Part shown: positions 9,169-17,075 of the stretch, piece after piece
Layout: every line of letters starts with the position of its first letter
Position numbering within the stretch: the first letter of the stretch is position 1
Source of the DNA: Devosia subaequoris
GTDB taxonomy: Bacteria; Pseudomonadota; Alphaproteobacteria; Rhizobiales; Devosiaceae
Reading direction: 5' to 3'
DNA length: 64,000 nt
Assembly: GCF_014197055.1 (NCBI RefSeq)
Contig: NZ_JACIEW010000011.1
Location: 1-64,000 of the forward strand
The notes under the pieces: generated by a model
Databases searched by the model: none
Told to the model about the DNA's origin: nothing
The model's input: only the letters and a program-made list of their open reading frames with translations
Program-made: the position numbers and the translations under genes

Positions 9169-9291
9169 TCAGAAGCGCGATAGCAGGGCCTGGAAGAGCC
9201 GCCCCAGATCAACATCGACAAACATTGTCACAAGGATCGCGGCTGCCGCGATAATGTAGAGAGCAAGACTGTCACGAGTGTCTGTGGACAT
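9169..9291 (-). CDS. possible 40-residue single-pass membrane microprotein
   Basis: Reading the minus strand from ATG 9291 gives a 40-residue protein ending in TGA. It has a charged start (MSTDTRDS), a hydrophobic run LALYIIAAAAILVTMFV (residues 9-25), then DVDLGRLFQALLSRF, which would be an amphipathic tail. The composition is that of a small membrane protein rather than of random frame reading. Against it, there is no good Shine-Dalgarno before the ATG (AATCCC), and I recognise no family. It lies alone between the bmp gene and the coxG-like gene, both also on the minus strand. Confidence 0.4.
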   Translation of the reverse strand: MSTDTRDSLALYIIAAAAILVTMFVDVDLGRLFQALLSRF

Positions 9292-9406
9292 GATGGGATT
9301 TGAATCAAGCTGTTGCAATCCCGCTTCTCTAGCGCATGGCCAGCGGCGAAATCATGGCCGAGTTGCGGCCGATTCCGGCATGGTTAACTCTTCCTGAAGA
9401 TCGCGC

Positions 9407-9871
9407 TCAGGCCGGGCTGAGCGGCTCGATTTCCGCCCCCATGGCGGTAGCAAAGCGTTCGAAGAATCCATCAATGATCTTTTGCGCCGAGTTGCCGATC
9501 ACGGCCTTGCCCAGTTTCATGATCTGCCCCGATGCGCCGCCCCTGGCGGTAAAGGACAGCAAGGTCTGGTCGCCATCGTCGGCCAGGACGATATCGGCTG
9601 CCCCTTCGGCCAGTCCAAGCAGCCCGCCCTTGCCCTTGCCGGCCAGGGTGTAACTCGCCGCCGGGACGACGTTTGTCAGCACCAACTCGCCTTTAAAGAC
9701 CGGCTTGACGACACCGAGATTGACGGTGATTGCCAAATCTAGCGTATCCGGTCCGGTCCAACCGATGTGGCTGCAGCCGGGAATGGCGGCCTTGAGCATT
9801 TCAGGGTTGTTCAGGGCTTCCCAGACCAGCACGCGACTGGCCCCGATGCGGTAGCGTCCACCAAAATCCAT
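9407..9871 (-). CDS. CoxG-family (carbon monoxide dehydrogenase subunit G-like) protein
   Basis: Protein of 154 residues starting MDFGGRYRIG at ATG 9871; the longer upstream frame looks unrelated. It has the SRPBCC-type fold signature of the COXG family: an N-terminal strand, VWEALNNPEMLKAAIPGC, and a glycine-rich GKGKGGLLGLAEGAADI stretch. In Oligotropha CoxG is needed for membrane attachment of CO dehydrogenase, but no coxMSL genes are here, so that role should not be assumed. Orphan members are common and probably bind a lipid or hydrophobic ligand (inference). Confidence 0.82.
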   Translation of the reverse strand: MDFGGRYRIGASRVLVWEALNNPEMLKAAIPGCSHIGWTGPDTLDLAITVNLGVVKPVFKGELVLTNVVPAASYTLAGKGKGGLLGLAEGAADIVLADDGDQTLLSFTARGGASGQIMKLGKAVIGNSAQKIIDGFFERFATAMGAEIEPLSPA

Positions 9872-10088
9872 CAGGCCAGCGTCCTCGCTGCAATCGGCGC
9901 GGAGACAAAACAGTCGTGCTTTGCGGCCATGATCTTCCCCCAAGTCTTTACGTGCGGCTTTTTCGCACCAATATGGACTAAATAGTTGCCGGGTCGTGCA
10001 GTTGCAATTGTCAGCCGGTCCCGCAGACGCAATCTAGAGAGGGCCGCAAGCTTCGCCAGCCCGGCCATATGCCCAGAGGGAGCCAGGG

Positions 10089-11315
10089 ATGACCGATCAA
10101 GTGACCACAGCCACCACTGCCAGCGCATCAAACATGTCGGTGATGTCCGAAAAGCCGCTGCAGTATCTGGACAAGGCGGTCAATGCCATTCGCGACCTGG
10201 GCATCTGGCCCGAACAGCAGGCTGAAGCGCCGATCACCGGCCTTCTGGTGCAGATTACCGAATTGGATGAAACCCGCGTGATCCTGATCGGCCGCACGCT
10301 GAGCCAGGCCAGCGCCTTTAACGAAGTGGTGCGCGAGCAGATCGCTGCCATGAAGATCGGTGAGCGCTATGAGGACATCACTAAGGGCTTCGATTCCATC
10401 CGCGACGACGCCAAGGGCATGGTGGACCAGCTCGAGGACAACAAAATCGACCTGTTCGAGCGCGCTTCCAATGTATGGATGAAGGTGAGCCGGGGCGACA
10501 TCGCCACCCGCTTCAACAAGATCCGCGACACCTATCTCGAGGTCACGTCGGACACCAAGGACCAGATCGACCGCGAGCACACTATTCTTGAGGCCTACCG
10601 AGATTTCCGCGGCGCGCTGAAACAGTCCGAAGTGATGGCGCTCGAAGTGCTGCAGACCGCTGAAGCGCGGCTACGGGAAAAGAAGGAAACTCTGCAAAAG
10701 GCCGCCGACGAGCTGGCCGCCTATGCCGGAGACGTCCCGGCCGACCGGGCGCGGCTGGAAATGGCTCGCGATGAGCGGTTGCGCGAAATGCAGAACGAGG
10801 AGAAGCGCTACCAGATCGCCAAGGATCTCTCGGACAACCTGACCATCTCCTACAACACCTCGGAAGTGGTGATGGCTCGGCTGATGCAGACCACCAATGC
10901 CAAGGAACGGGTCTACCAGCAGTCGATCTCGTTCTTCTCGACCAATGAAACCGTGCTGACGGCCCTGTCGGCCTCATTTACCGGCATGTTCGGACTGCAT
11001 GAATCGACCGAGACGCTGAACGCGATGAAGGAGGGCATGAGCAAGTCGCTCGAGACCCTCTCCGAGATCGGCGACAAGGTGCAGGAAGAAGCGATCAAGG
11101 CTGGTTACGGCCCGACCGTGCGCGCCGATGCAGTCAAGAAGCTGGTCGATAGCGTGGTCAATTTCCAGGAAAAGAGCCGCAGCATCATCAATGAAATGCG
11201 GGTGGCCTCGACCAGGAATTCGGCGGAGATCCGCGACGCTGTCGAAGATGGCAAGAAGCGCCTGGCGACGCTGGCGGCCGAGGGCAATGCCCTGTTGCTC
11301 GACACCAAGGGCTGA
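10089..11315 (+). CDS. TelA-like coiled-coil protein, first gene of an uncharacterised module
   Basis: Soluble 408-residue protein with no signal peptide, largely helical. The body (residues 50-400) is rich in charged heptad-like helices, for example EAYRDFRGALKQSEVMALEVLQ and RLREKKETLQKAADELAAY. Layout and composition recall the TelA / toxic-anion-resistance family, but I cannot confirm membership by eye. AGGGAG lies about 7 bases before the ATG. The next two genes follow on the same strand with gaps of 45 and 4 bases and are also coiled-coil rich, so the three probably work as a complex at the membrane. Function unknown; a role in envelope stress is only a guess. Confidence 0.7.
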   Translation: MTDQVTTATTASASNMSVMSEKPLQYLDKAVNAIRDLGIWPEQQAEAPITGLLVQITELDETRVILIGRTLSQASAFNEVVREQIAAMKIGERYEDITKGFDSIRDDAKGMVDQLEDNKIDLFERASNVWMKVSRGDIATRFNKIRDTYLEVTSDTKDQIDREHTILEAYRDFRGALKQSEVMALEVLQTAEARLREKKETLQKAADELAAYAGDVPADRARLEMARDERLREMQNEEKRYQIAKDLSDNLTISYNTSEVVMARLMQTTNAKERVYQQSISFFSTNETVLTALSASFTGMFGLHESTETLNAMKEGMSKSLETLSEIGDKVQEEAIKAGYGPTVRADAVKKLVDSVVNFQEKSRSIINEMRVASTRNSAEIRDAVEDGKKRLATLAAEGNALLLDTKG

Positions 11316-11360
11316 ACCACGAGGCCAGGGGTAAAGGCATTGCATTGAGTAAGGCGCTGC

Positions 11361-12299
11361 ATGAGTAAGGCGACGGCGACACCCTCCGCTCCACTGGACG
11401 AGGTCATGCTGGCGATGGATGTGGTCGACACTCTCCGCCACCGGCAGGATCTTGTGGCGCGGGAGTTGGAGGGGGTGACCCGCGAGCAGCAGCTCATCGA
11501 GAGACTGCGTGCGGTTTATCACCAGCAGGGCATCGAGGTCCCCGACCATATCCTGAAGGAAGGGGTTTCTGCGCTGGCCGAAAGCCGGTTTGCCTATGAG
11601 CCTCCTGCTCCCGGTTTTAGAACGACGCTGGCGCGGCTTTACGTCGAGCGCAAGAAGTGGGGCCGACCGCTCATGGTCGGATTGATCGCGCTCGTGGCAG
11701 CGGGGGTGGGCTATTTCGGCGTCTGGCAACCCTATCAGCGTGGTCAGGTTGAACAGGCTCGCATGGAGCTGAGCGAGGGCCTGCCGGCCGAGATGGATGC
11801 GCTCTACCAGACCATCTACGAAGAGACCAAGGTGCAGCAGGCGGTGACCGAAGCCGAAGCGCTGGTCGAGCGGGGCAAGGCATTGGCGGCGGAAGGCGAT
11901 CGTGCTGGCGCCGAAGACGCCGTAGCACGCCTGACGGCACTGCGCGACCAGCTGCGGCTCGAATATGTGCTGCGGGTGGTCAATCGCGAGGGCGTGCAGT
12001 CCGGCTTCTGGACCTTTCCCGAAATCAACACCGAGGCGACCAATTATTATGTGGTGGTAGAGGCGCTCGACCCCGATGGCAATGCGCTGACCCTGCCGGT
12101 CCTTAATGAAGAGACTGGTGAGACCGAAGAGGTCGATATCTGGGGCGTACGCGTGTCCGAAAGCGTTTATGACTCGGTGGCCGCCGACAAGCGGGATGAT
12201 GGCATCATTCAATCCAATCTCATGGGTCGCAAATCCGATGGTTTCCTCGATGTTGAATATGCCGTGCCGGTGCTGGGCGGCGCAGTGACCAGGTGGTAG
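11361..12299 (+). CDS. DUF6384-like single-pass membrane protein
   Basis: Protein of 312 residues. Residues 1-95 are cytosolic and helical (VMLAMDVVDTLRHRQDLVARELEG), one membrane helix lies at about 103-123 (LMVGLIALVAAGVGYFGVW), a coiled coil at 128-195, and a beta-rich C-terminal domain with NTEATNYYVVVEALDPDGN and SVYDSVAADKRDDG. I recall this N-terminal pattern as DUF6384, without certainty. The middle gene of a three-gene unit, it is likely to anchor the other two at the inner membrane. Just before the ATG there is a tandem copy of the start region (11341-11372). Confidence 0.7.
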   Translation: MSKATATPSAPLDEVMLAMDVVDTLRHRQDLVARELEGVTREQQLIERLRAVYHQQGIEVPDHILKEGVSALAESRFAYEPPAPGFRTTLARLYVERKKWGRPLMVGLIALVAAGVGYFGVWQPYQRGQVEQARMELSEGLPAEMDALYQTIYEETKVQQAVTEAEALVERGKALAAEGDRAGAEDAVARLTALRDQLRLEYVLRVVNREGVQSGFWTFPEINTEATNYYVVVEALDPDGNALTLPVLNEETGETEEVDIWGVRVSESVYDSVAADKRDDGIIQSNLMGRKSDGFLDVEYAVPVLGGAVTRW

Positions 12300-12303
12300 G
12301 CCA

Positions 12304-13854
12304 ATGAGCATTCGCGGACCCCAGGCCCTGGCCAGCCTTGAAGAGGCCATGCGCGACATTCGCCGGGAAGAAGACGAACTCTCCAAGCGGGTTTCGCGCG
12401 CCGCCGAGCGAGCGAGCAAGATCCGTGAGCATGAGGCCGAGCTGTTTCGCCAGCTGGCCCGGCTGCGGCTCGACCCTGTCGTGCAGGCCGAACTGGACGG
12501 GCGCATCTCTGCCGCCGAGGCGCGCGCCCGTGAGACGCTCAAGGCGCATGCGAAAGATGTCAGCAAGGCCGAGAAATCGATCCGCGCACTCGACGCCAGC
12601 CGCGCCGAGCTGACGGAGAAGCGGGCTGCCGCTATTGCCGTGCTTGAGGAGCAGCAGTCCCAGCTCAGGTCGTTGAGCGCGGCCCAGTCCAGCAAGCTTG
12701 CGGCCGACCCGGTCTATGCGGCCAAACGGGCGGAAACCGAAGAGCTGGACCGGATTGCCGAGCAATCGCTGCGCAAGACCGAGCAGGCCGAGGCCGACCG
12801 CGAGGAAAAGGGACGACCTTATCGCGAGGATCCGCTGTTCATGTATCTCTGGGAGGCGGGCTATGGCACCTCGGCCTACAAGGCCAGCAATCTGATCCGC
12901 TATTTCGACGGCATGGTGGCCAATCTGGTCGATTTTTCCAAGGCGCGGCCGAACTACGCCATGCTCAACGAAATTCCACTGCGCCTGCGCGAGCATGCCG
13001 AGCGGCAGGAAGCCAATGTGAGCGCGGCTGAAGCCGAGCTGGCGGCGCTGGAAATGGCGGCGGTGGATGCAGCGGGGGGCAAGCCGCTGCGCCAGGCCAT
13101 TGCTGTGGAGCAGCAGAGCGTAGAGACGCTGGACGCCGAAATTGCGCGGCTCGAGGACGAGCGCGATGCGGCAGCCGAGGCGCTGCAAACCCTGGCTGAA
13201 GGCAAGGATCCGGCGTTCGAGGGCGCTGCGGCTGAACTGGCGGCGGCGCTGGGCCGGGAGGACATCCGGACCCTGCTGGCCGAAGCCCGGCAAACCCGGA
13301 CCGGCCAGGACGACACGCTGGTGGCGCAGATCGACGAAGCCCGGGCCAGGCTGCGCGAAGAGGAAGAGGAAAGCCGCGAACAGCGCGAGCGCCTCAAGAC
13401 ACTGGCGGCCCGGCGCCGGGAACTGGAAGACATTCAGTGGGAGTTCAAGAAGCAGCGCTTCGACGATCCCGGCTCGAGTTTCAAGGAAGACCGGCTGGTC
13501 GGTGATCTGCTCAACGACTTCCTGCGCGGCGGCATTTCAGCTGCCAGCTATTGGGACCAGTGGCGTAAAAGCCAGAACTGGGCGCCAGGCAGCGAATGGG
13601 GCGCGGGCTACAAGAGCACACGCAGTTCGCAGCGCAAATCCAGCCCCTGGCCGCCGAGCGACGGTGGTTTTCAATGGCCCGACAGCAGCTTTGGCAGCAC
13701 TGGTGGCGGAAAGGGCAGATCCAAAGGCGGGCTACGCGGCGGTTTTGGCGGCGGCTGGAGCGGTGGTTCTTCCGGCGGTGGCTTCTCACGGCCCCGAACG
13801 GGCGGATCAGGCTCGCGCAAGCATGGCGGCTTCAAGACTGGCGGCGGGTTCTAG
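12304..13854 (+). CDS. coiled-coil protein with glycine-rich GGGF tail
   Basis: Protein of 516 residues with no signal peptide. Residues 10-150 and 225-385 are long Glu/Arg/Ala coiled coils. They flank a compact segment with hydrophobic and aromatic residues (REDPLFMYLWEAGYGTSAYKASN, about 175-215). Residues 390-445 form a Trp-rich region (SYWDQWRKSQNW). From about 455 the tail is almost only Gly, Ser, Arg and Lys and ends KTGGGF. Similar GGF tails are found on several bacterial membrane-associated proteins and may bind a partner or membrane. The start is 4 bases after the previous stop. No catalytic motif seen; function unknown. Confidence 0.72.
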   Translation: MSIRGPQALASLEEAMRDIRREEDELSKRVSRAAERASKIREHEAELFRQLARLRLDPVVQAELDGRISAAEARARETLKAHAKDVSKAEKSIRALDASRAELTEKRAAAIAVLEEQQSQLRSLSAAQSSKLAADPVYAAKRAETEELDRIAEQSLRKTEQAEADREEKGRPYREDPLFMYLWEAGYGTSAYKASNLIRYFDGMVANLVDFSKARPNYAMLNEIPLRLREHAERQEANVSAAEAELAALEMAAVDAAGGKPLRQAIAVEQQSVETLDAEIARLEDERDAAAEALQTLAEGKDPAFEGAAAELAAALGREDIRTLLAEARQTRTGQDDTLVAQIDEARARLREEEEESREQRERLKTLAARRRELEDIQWEFKKQRFDDPGSSFKEDRLVGDLLNDFLRGGISAASYWDQWRKSQNWAPGSEWGAGYKSTRSSQRKSSPWPPSDGGFQWPDSSFGSTGGGKGRSKGGLRGGFGGGWSGGSSGGGFSRPRTGGSGSRKHGGFKTGGGF

Positions 13855-13908
13855 GCGCGGTGCAGCCCGACGCCGGTCCGGGGTTGAATCCTCAAAGCCT
13901 GTTTCTGG

Positions 13909-13924
13909 TGATTGTCCACAATCA
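13909..13924. promoter_or_regulatory. 16-bp inverted repeat, possible operator
   Basis: TGATTGT-CC-ACAATCA is a perfect 7+7 inverted repeat in the 246-base gap between the coiled-coil gene and the Crp/Fnr gene. It is not the FNR (TTGAT-N4-ATCAA) or CRP (TGTGA-N6-TCACA) consensus, though it is related in style. It has no T-run, so it is unlikely to be a terminator. The rest of the gap shows nothing further. Confidence 0.35.
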
Positions 13925-14100
13925 AGCCAGTGCAGGTCGCCGCACCGGTGCGCCCAAGACGCAGAGCTGCTGTTCTTGCGCATGACCCAGCGCGGCTTTG
14001 TACGATCTGTACCGTCTATTGCGTACCAAGACCGGGAAGCGTACCCGAACAAGACCGGCTAGGTTCAGCAACTTTCGCTCTGTCGGCTGGAGTGTATATC

Positions 14101-14808
14101 TTGGCGTTCGCCAACCAGCTACTCAACGCGCTCGATCAGAAATCCATTGCGCCATGGCGCGATGCGCTTGAGCTCGTCCACTTGCCGCTCCGCACTGAAA
14201 TTGCGTCTGTTGGCTCGCAAGACGAGTGGATCTATTTCGTTGAAAGCGGGCTAATTTCCTTGCTGTCAGAATATGAGCCCGGACGCATGATCGAAGTCGG
14301 CATGGTGGGGCCGGAAGGGCTGCATGATACCGGTTTTATCCTGGGCGACGAGGAAGCCGCGTTCCAAAGCATATCTCAGATAGAAGGCTATGCGCACAGG
14401 CTCCCTCGCGCGATCTTTCGTGAGGTGCTGGACACTGTGCCAGAGGTTTCCCTTCTGGCGCGACGGTATGCGAGGGCATTCGAACTCCAGGTGGCGTCCA
14501 CAGCCTCGGCAAATGGTCGTGCGTTGCTGGAGCAAAGGCTGGCCCGGTGGCTCCTTATGGTTCATGACCGGGCCCAATCGAACACCTTCCACATCACGCA
14601 TGAGTTCCTGTCGCAGATGCTGTGCACAAGAAGGCCAGGCGTTACCGTTGCCCTGCACTTGCTGGAGGGCAAGGGATACATCCATTCAACGCGCGGCCAG
14701 CTTGAAATCCGCAATCGTGACGGGCTGATCGAGGAAGCGGATGGCTCGTACGGAAAAGCCGAAGCTCATTATGAAAGATTGCTTGGTTGGGATTTCAGGC
14801 GCAGCTAG
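14101..14808 (+). CDS. Crp/Fnr-family transcriptional regulator, TTG start
   Basis: Cyclic-nucleotide-binding-like N-terminal domain (residues 25-125, with GLISLLSEYEPGRMIEVGMVGPEG) and a C-terminal winged helix (HITHEFLSQMLCTRRPGVTVALHLLEGKGYI, about 160-200). There are no cysteines placed for an Fe-S cluster, so it is not an oxygen sensor of the FNR kind. I chose TTG 14101 (reads MAFANQLLNAL) because GGAG at 14089-14092 stands 8 bases before it; GTG 14092 is the alternative, and the frame is open back to 13912 without similarity. Length is 235 residues, normal for the rhizobial subfamily that often controls stress genes. Confidence 0.85.
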   Translation: MAFANQLLNALDQKSIAPWRDALELVHLPLRTEIASVGSQDEWIYFVESGLISLLSEYEPGRMIEVGMVGPEGLHDTGFILGDEEAAFQSISQIEGYAHRLPRAIFREVLDTVPEVSLLARRYARAFELQVASTASANGRALLEQRLARWLLMVHDRAQSNTFHITHEFLSQMLCTRRPGVTVALHLLEGKGYIHSTRGQLEIRNRDGLIEEADGSYGKAEAHYERLLGWDFRRS

Positions 14809-14809
14809 C

Positions 14810-15055
14810 CTAGACATCCTGCGGCAGATTTAATGCCTGACGAAAGCTGAGGACCCCCACGACGGCATTGTCGGCGCGAAGGATTTCAATCGTCGAATCC
14901 CACAGCACGGGCTTCCCGGCGATCAACTCCCGGCCGATGAGCTCACGGGCAACAAGGTGCGCTTCTGCCTGGGCATCAAGATCGCTCGTGAACTCTCCAC
15001 CCTCGAAATCCTGTAGCCGTTGCCCGCCACGAACGACGTTGAAGAAATATCGCAT
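14810..15055 (-). CDS. DUF6894 family small protein
   Basis: Protein of 81 residues starting MRYFFNVVRGG at ATG 15055. It has the pattern of DUF6894, a small soluble protein family that is abundant in Hyphomicrobiales: MRYFFN, then an EGGEF block, then QAEAHLVARELIG. Function is unknown; family members often lie next to single-domain response regulators and general-stress genes, as here. The gene converges with the Crp/Fnr gene, with 1 base between the two stops. Confidence 0.75.
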   Translation of the reverse strand: MRYFFNVVRGGQRLQDFEGGEFTSDLDAQAEAHLVARELIGRELIAGKPVLWDSTIEILRADNAVVGVLSFRQALNLPQDV

Positions 15056-15186
15056 CGAAGGGGTCACTCGCCGGTCTGCGGCGCCATGATACGCCCAGAT
15101 GCGCCGTGACACCAGCGGACCTTCGCTGGGTCGTCTTCCTGATGCGTGGCAAGGTCAGCTTCTCAAAACCGCTGGCCCATGGCCAG

Positions 15187-15555
15187 TCAGGTGGCAGAAT
15201 TCTCCGTCGCCCGAGCAATGGCGCGTTCAAGCTCGTCGGAGGAGAAGGGCTTGGAGACAATTGGCGCGTCGCCGCACTGAGGCGGTATGTCTCTGGCGGT
15301 ATATCCGGTCATGAACACAACGGGGATGTGTCGATCGCGGCAGGCCGAGGCAATCGCCAGACTCGTCGTCGCACCGAGGTGCAAGTCGAGAAGGGCCAGT
15401 TTGGGATGGCATTTGCTCAAGAGATCGTAGGCGCCTGCTTCAGTGTAAGCCGTACCGTCGATGATCCAGCCCAGCTCCTGAACAGTCTGACCTAGCATCA
15501 TCGCGAGGAGCGGTTCGTCCTCGACCAAGATGAGATTTCGAGTTGTCTGAAGCAT
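15187..15555 (-). CDS. single-domain response regulator
   Basis: Receiver domain only (122 residues). Acidic pair Glu12-Asp13 in LVEDEP, phosphoacceptor Asp in LLDLHLG (about residue 57), conserved Thr in VVFMTGY (about 83) and Lys in VSKPFS (about 102). No output domain, so it acts by protein-protein contact, like the stand-alone receivers common in Hyphomicrobiales phosphorelays. No histidine kinase is nearby. The Shine-Dalgarno is weak (GGCGGG). Upstream, 15556-15824 holds no gene; GGAAT-TGGT-ATTCC at 15577-15590 is a short inverted repeat there. Confidence 0.9.
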   Translation of the reverse strand: MLQTTRNLILVEDEPLLAMMLGQTVQELGWIIDGTAYTEAGAYDLLSKCHPKLALLDLHLGATTSLAIASACRDRHIPVVFMTGYTARDIPPQCGDAPIVSKPFSSDELERAIARATENSAT

Positions 15556-15824
15556 TCGCCCGCCGGAGGTTCCTAAGGAATTGGTATTCCCTTCTTTTCC
15601 TCGCGGCAGCCCTTTGTACGAATGCGGACAATCAGTCCCGGTCAGGCCGGGGAAAAGGCGACAGCTGTAGCCACGCCACCGAAAGGAAGCGCGTGAACCC
15701 TTTGCGGGCCGGTGCGGGGCTCAAAAGTGCGCTGGCCCGGTAGCAAATCGCCGGGCTGCCCTTCTAGGTCGAAGCGCAAGCTTTAGATGCAGGGCGTCGG
15801 TTCAGCGCTGCGAAGCATGACGCC

Positions 15825-16223
15825 TCAATTCGCCGTCGGCTGCGCCATCAGTTCCCAGACATTGCCTTCGCTGTCTTCAAAATAGGCCGAATAGCCCCAT
15901 TCTGACTCTGTCCCAGGGGTGATGACTGCGCCGCCAGCGACCAATACGCGCTCGAGGATTTCGTCGACAGCCTCAGGGCTTTCGGCGCGATGTGAGAGCA
16001 CGAAGCCGGGGGTGCCATCGAGGCTTTCGGGCTTGCCGGCGGTCTGGGCAATCTGTTCGCGGGGAAACAATACGAAGGAGAACTTGTCGTCGAAGAAGAA
16101 GGCGACATGATCTTCGCCGGCACCGATCTGTTCGTCGGAGATATCGAACAGGGCGCGATAGAAGGCGAAGGCGCGCTCAAGATCGTCGACGCCAATGGTG
16201 ATGATGGAAATCTCGGGTTTCAT
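15825..16223 (-). CDS. VOC-superfamily (glyoxalase/bleomycin-resistance-like) protein
   Basis: Protein of 132 residues with the paired beta-alpha-beta-beta-beta modules of the vicinal-oxygen-chelate fold. It opens with ISIITIGVDDLERAFAFYRALF and ends with YSAYFEDSEGNVWELM, whose Glu is the usual metal ligand. The substrate cannot be told from sequence; such proteins range from lactoylglutathione lyase-like enzymes to drug-binding proteins. It lies 2 bases after the stop of the response regulator gene upstream on the same strand, so the two are probably co-transcribed. Confidence 0.85.
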   Translation of the reverse strand: MKPEISIITIGVDDLERAFAFYRALFDISDEQIGAGEDHVAFFFDDKFSFVLFPREQIAQTAGKPESLDGTPGFVLSHRAESPEAVDEILERVLVAGGAVITPGTESEWGYSAYFEDSEGNVWELMAQPTAN

Positions 16224-16225
16224 GG

Positions 16226-16897
16226 TCAGGCCTTGTCTGCGCCGGTGGAAAACAGGGCTTCGAACTGACCATCCTCGATGCGCGCGGCGGCGATCACCGC
16301 CTGGGTGCGGCTGTCTACATCGAGCTTTTGCAGAATGGCCGAGACATGCGCCTTGACCGTGGCTTCGGAAATGGAAAGCTCATAGGCGATCTGCTTGTTC
16401 ATCAACCCGTCGCTGAGCATCATCAGGACGCGCACCTGCTGCGGCGTCAGGGTGGCGAGCCGCTTCATCAGCGCGGTCTGTTCGTCTTCACCCCCCAGGG
16501 TGGTGCCGGAGGGTACGAAGACCTCGCCCGATAGGACGGTCTCCATCGCACGGCGGATCTCGGTCGGCCCCTCGGACTTGTGCAAATAGCCCGCAGCCCC
16601 GAGTTCGAAGGCCCGACGCACCACGGTGGCATCCTCGACTGCGGATATGATCATGACCGGAATATCGGGATATTGCGCGCGCAACAGCAAAAGCCCGGAA
16701 AAGCCCCGGACGCCGGGCATGTTGAGGTCGAGAAGCACCAGATCGCAATCGCGATCGGCGTCGAGGGCCGTGCTCAGGCTCGACAGGTCGCCGGCCTCCT
16801 CCACGCTCACCGTGGCGTCTCCGCCGGCCAAGGTCTGGCGCAGGGCCGCCCTGAACAGGGGGTGATCGTCAACGATGATGATACGGCGGCGCGTCAT
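16226..16897 (-). CDS. NarL/FixJ-type (LuxR-family) response regulator
   Basis: Protein of 223 residues. The receiver domain (1-120) carries Asp-Asp in IIVDDHP, the phosphoacceptor Asp in LVLLDLNMPG (about residue 58) and Lys in YLHKSEG. The C-terminal LuxR-type HTH (about 148-205) has LTPQQVRVLMMLSDGLMNKQIAYEL and ATVKAHVSAILQKL. No cognate kinase is beside it. It is transcribed divergently from the PodJ-like gene and shares a 178-base intergenic region with it, so it could regulate that gene, but nothing in the sequence proves it. Confidence 0.92.
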   Translation of the reverse strand: MTRRRIIIVDDHPLFRAALRQTLAGGDATVSVEEAGDLSSLSTALDADRDCDLVLLDLNMPGVRGFSGLLLLRAQYPDIPVMIISAVEDATVVRRAFELGAAGYLHKSEGPTEIRRAMETVLSGEVFVPSGTTLGGEDEQTALMKRLATLTPQQVRVLMMLSDGLMNKQIAYELSISEATVKAHVSAILQKLDVDSRTQAVIAAARIEDGQFEALFSTGADKA

Positions 16898-16982
16898 GGA
16901 GCTGAACCTAATCCCTGGACCTGTACACTATGCCTGAATCGCACGGATTACCGGCATTTGTCCTTGCATATTGCGACAATGC

Positions 16983-16997
16983 TTAACGGGTTCTTTA
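16983..16997 (+). promoter_or_regulatory. CtrA-like box upstream of the PodJ-like gene
   Basis: TTAA-CGGGTTC-TTTA matches the CtrA consensus TTAA-N7-TTAA with exact spacing and one mismatch, 79-93 bases before the ATG at 17076. Two GANTC sites (GAATC at 16936-16940 and 17036-17040), the target of the cell-cycle methyltransferase CcrM, flank it. CtrA and CcrM control polarity genes in alphaproteobacteria, which suits a PodJ-like target. Single boxes occur by chance, so this is a candidate only. Confidence 0.4.
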
Positions 16998-17075
16998 CCA
17001 TGTTTTCTCAAGAGTGAGCGTTATACCTTCGTGTTGAATCGCGAGGGGTCCGTCTATTGTGACGAAGGACCTGTC

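Noticed and set aside
9407-9871. Evidence for CO oxidation
   Set aside because: CoxG-like proteins occur without CO dehydrogenase, and no coxL, coxM or coxS is in the window.
10974-12695. 573-residue open frame on the minus strand
   Set aside because: Antisense to the coiled-coil module genes, which have proper starts, spacing and helical composition.
15577-15590. GGAAT-TGGT-ATTCC as an EcfG-type stress promoter
   Set aside because: No CGTT-like -10 element at the proper distance on either strand.
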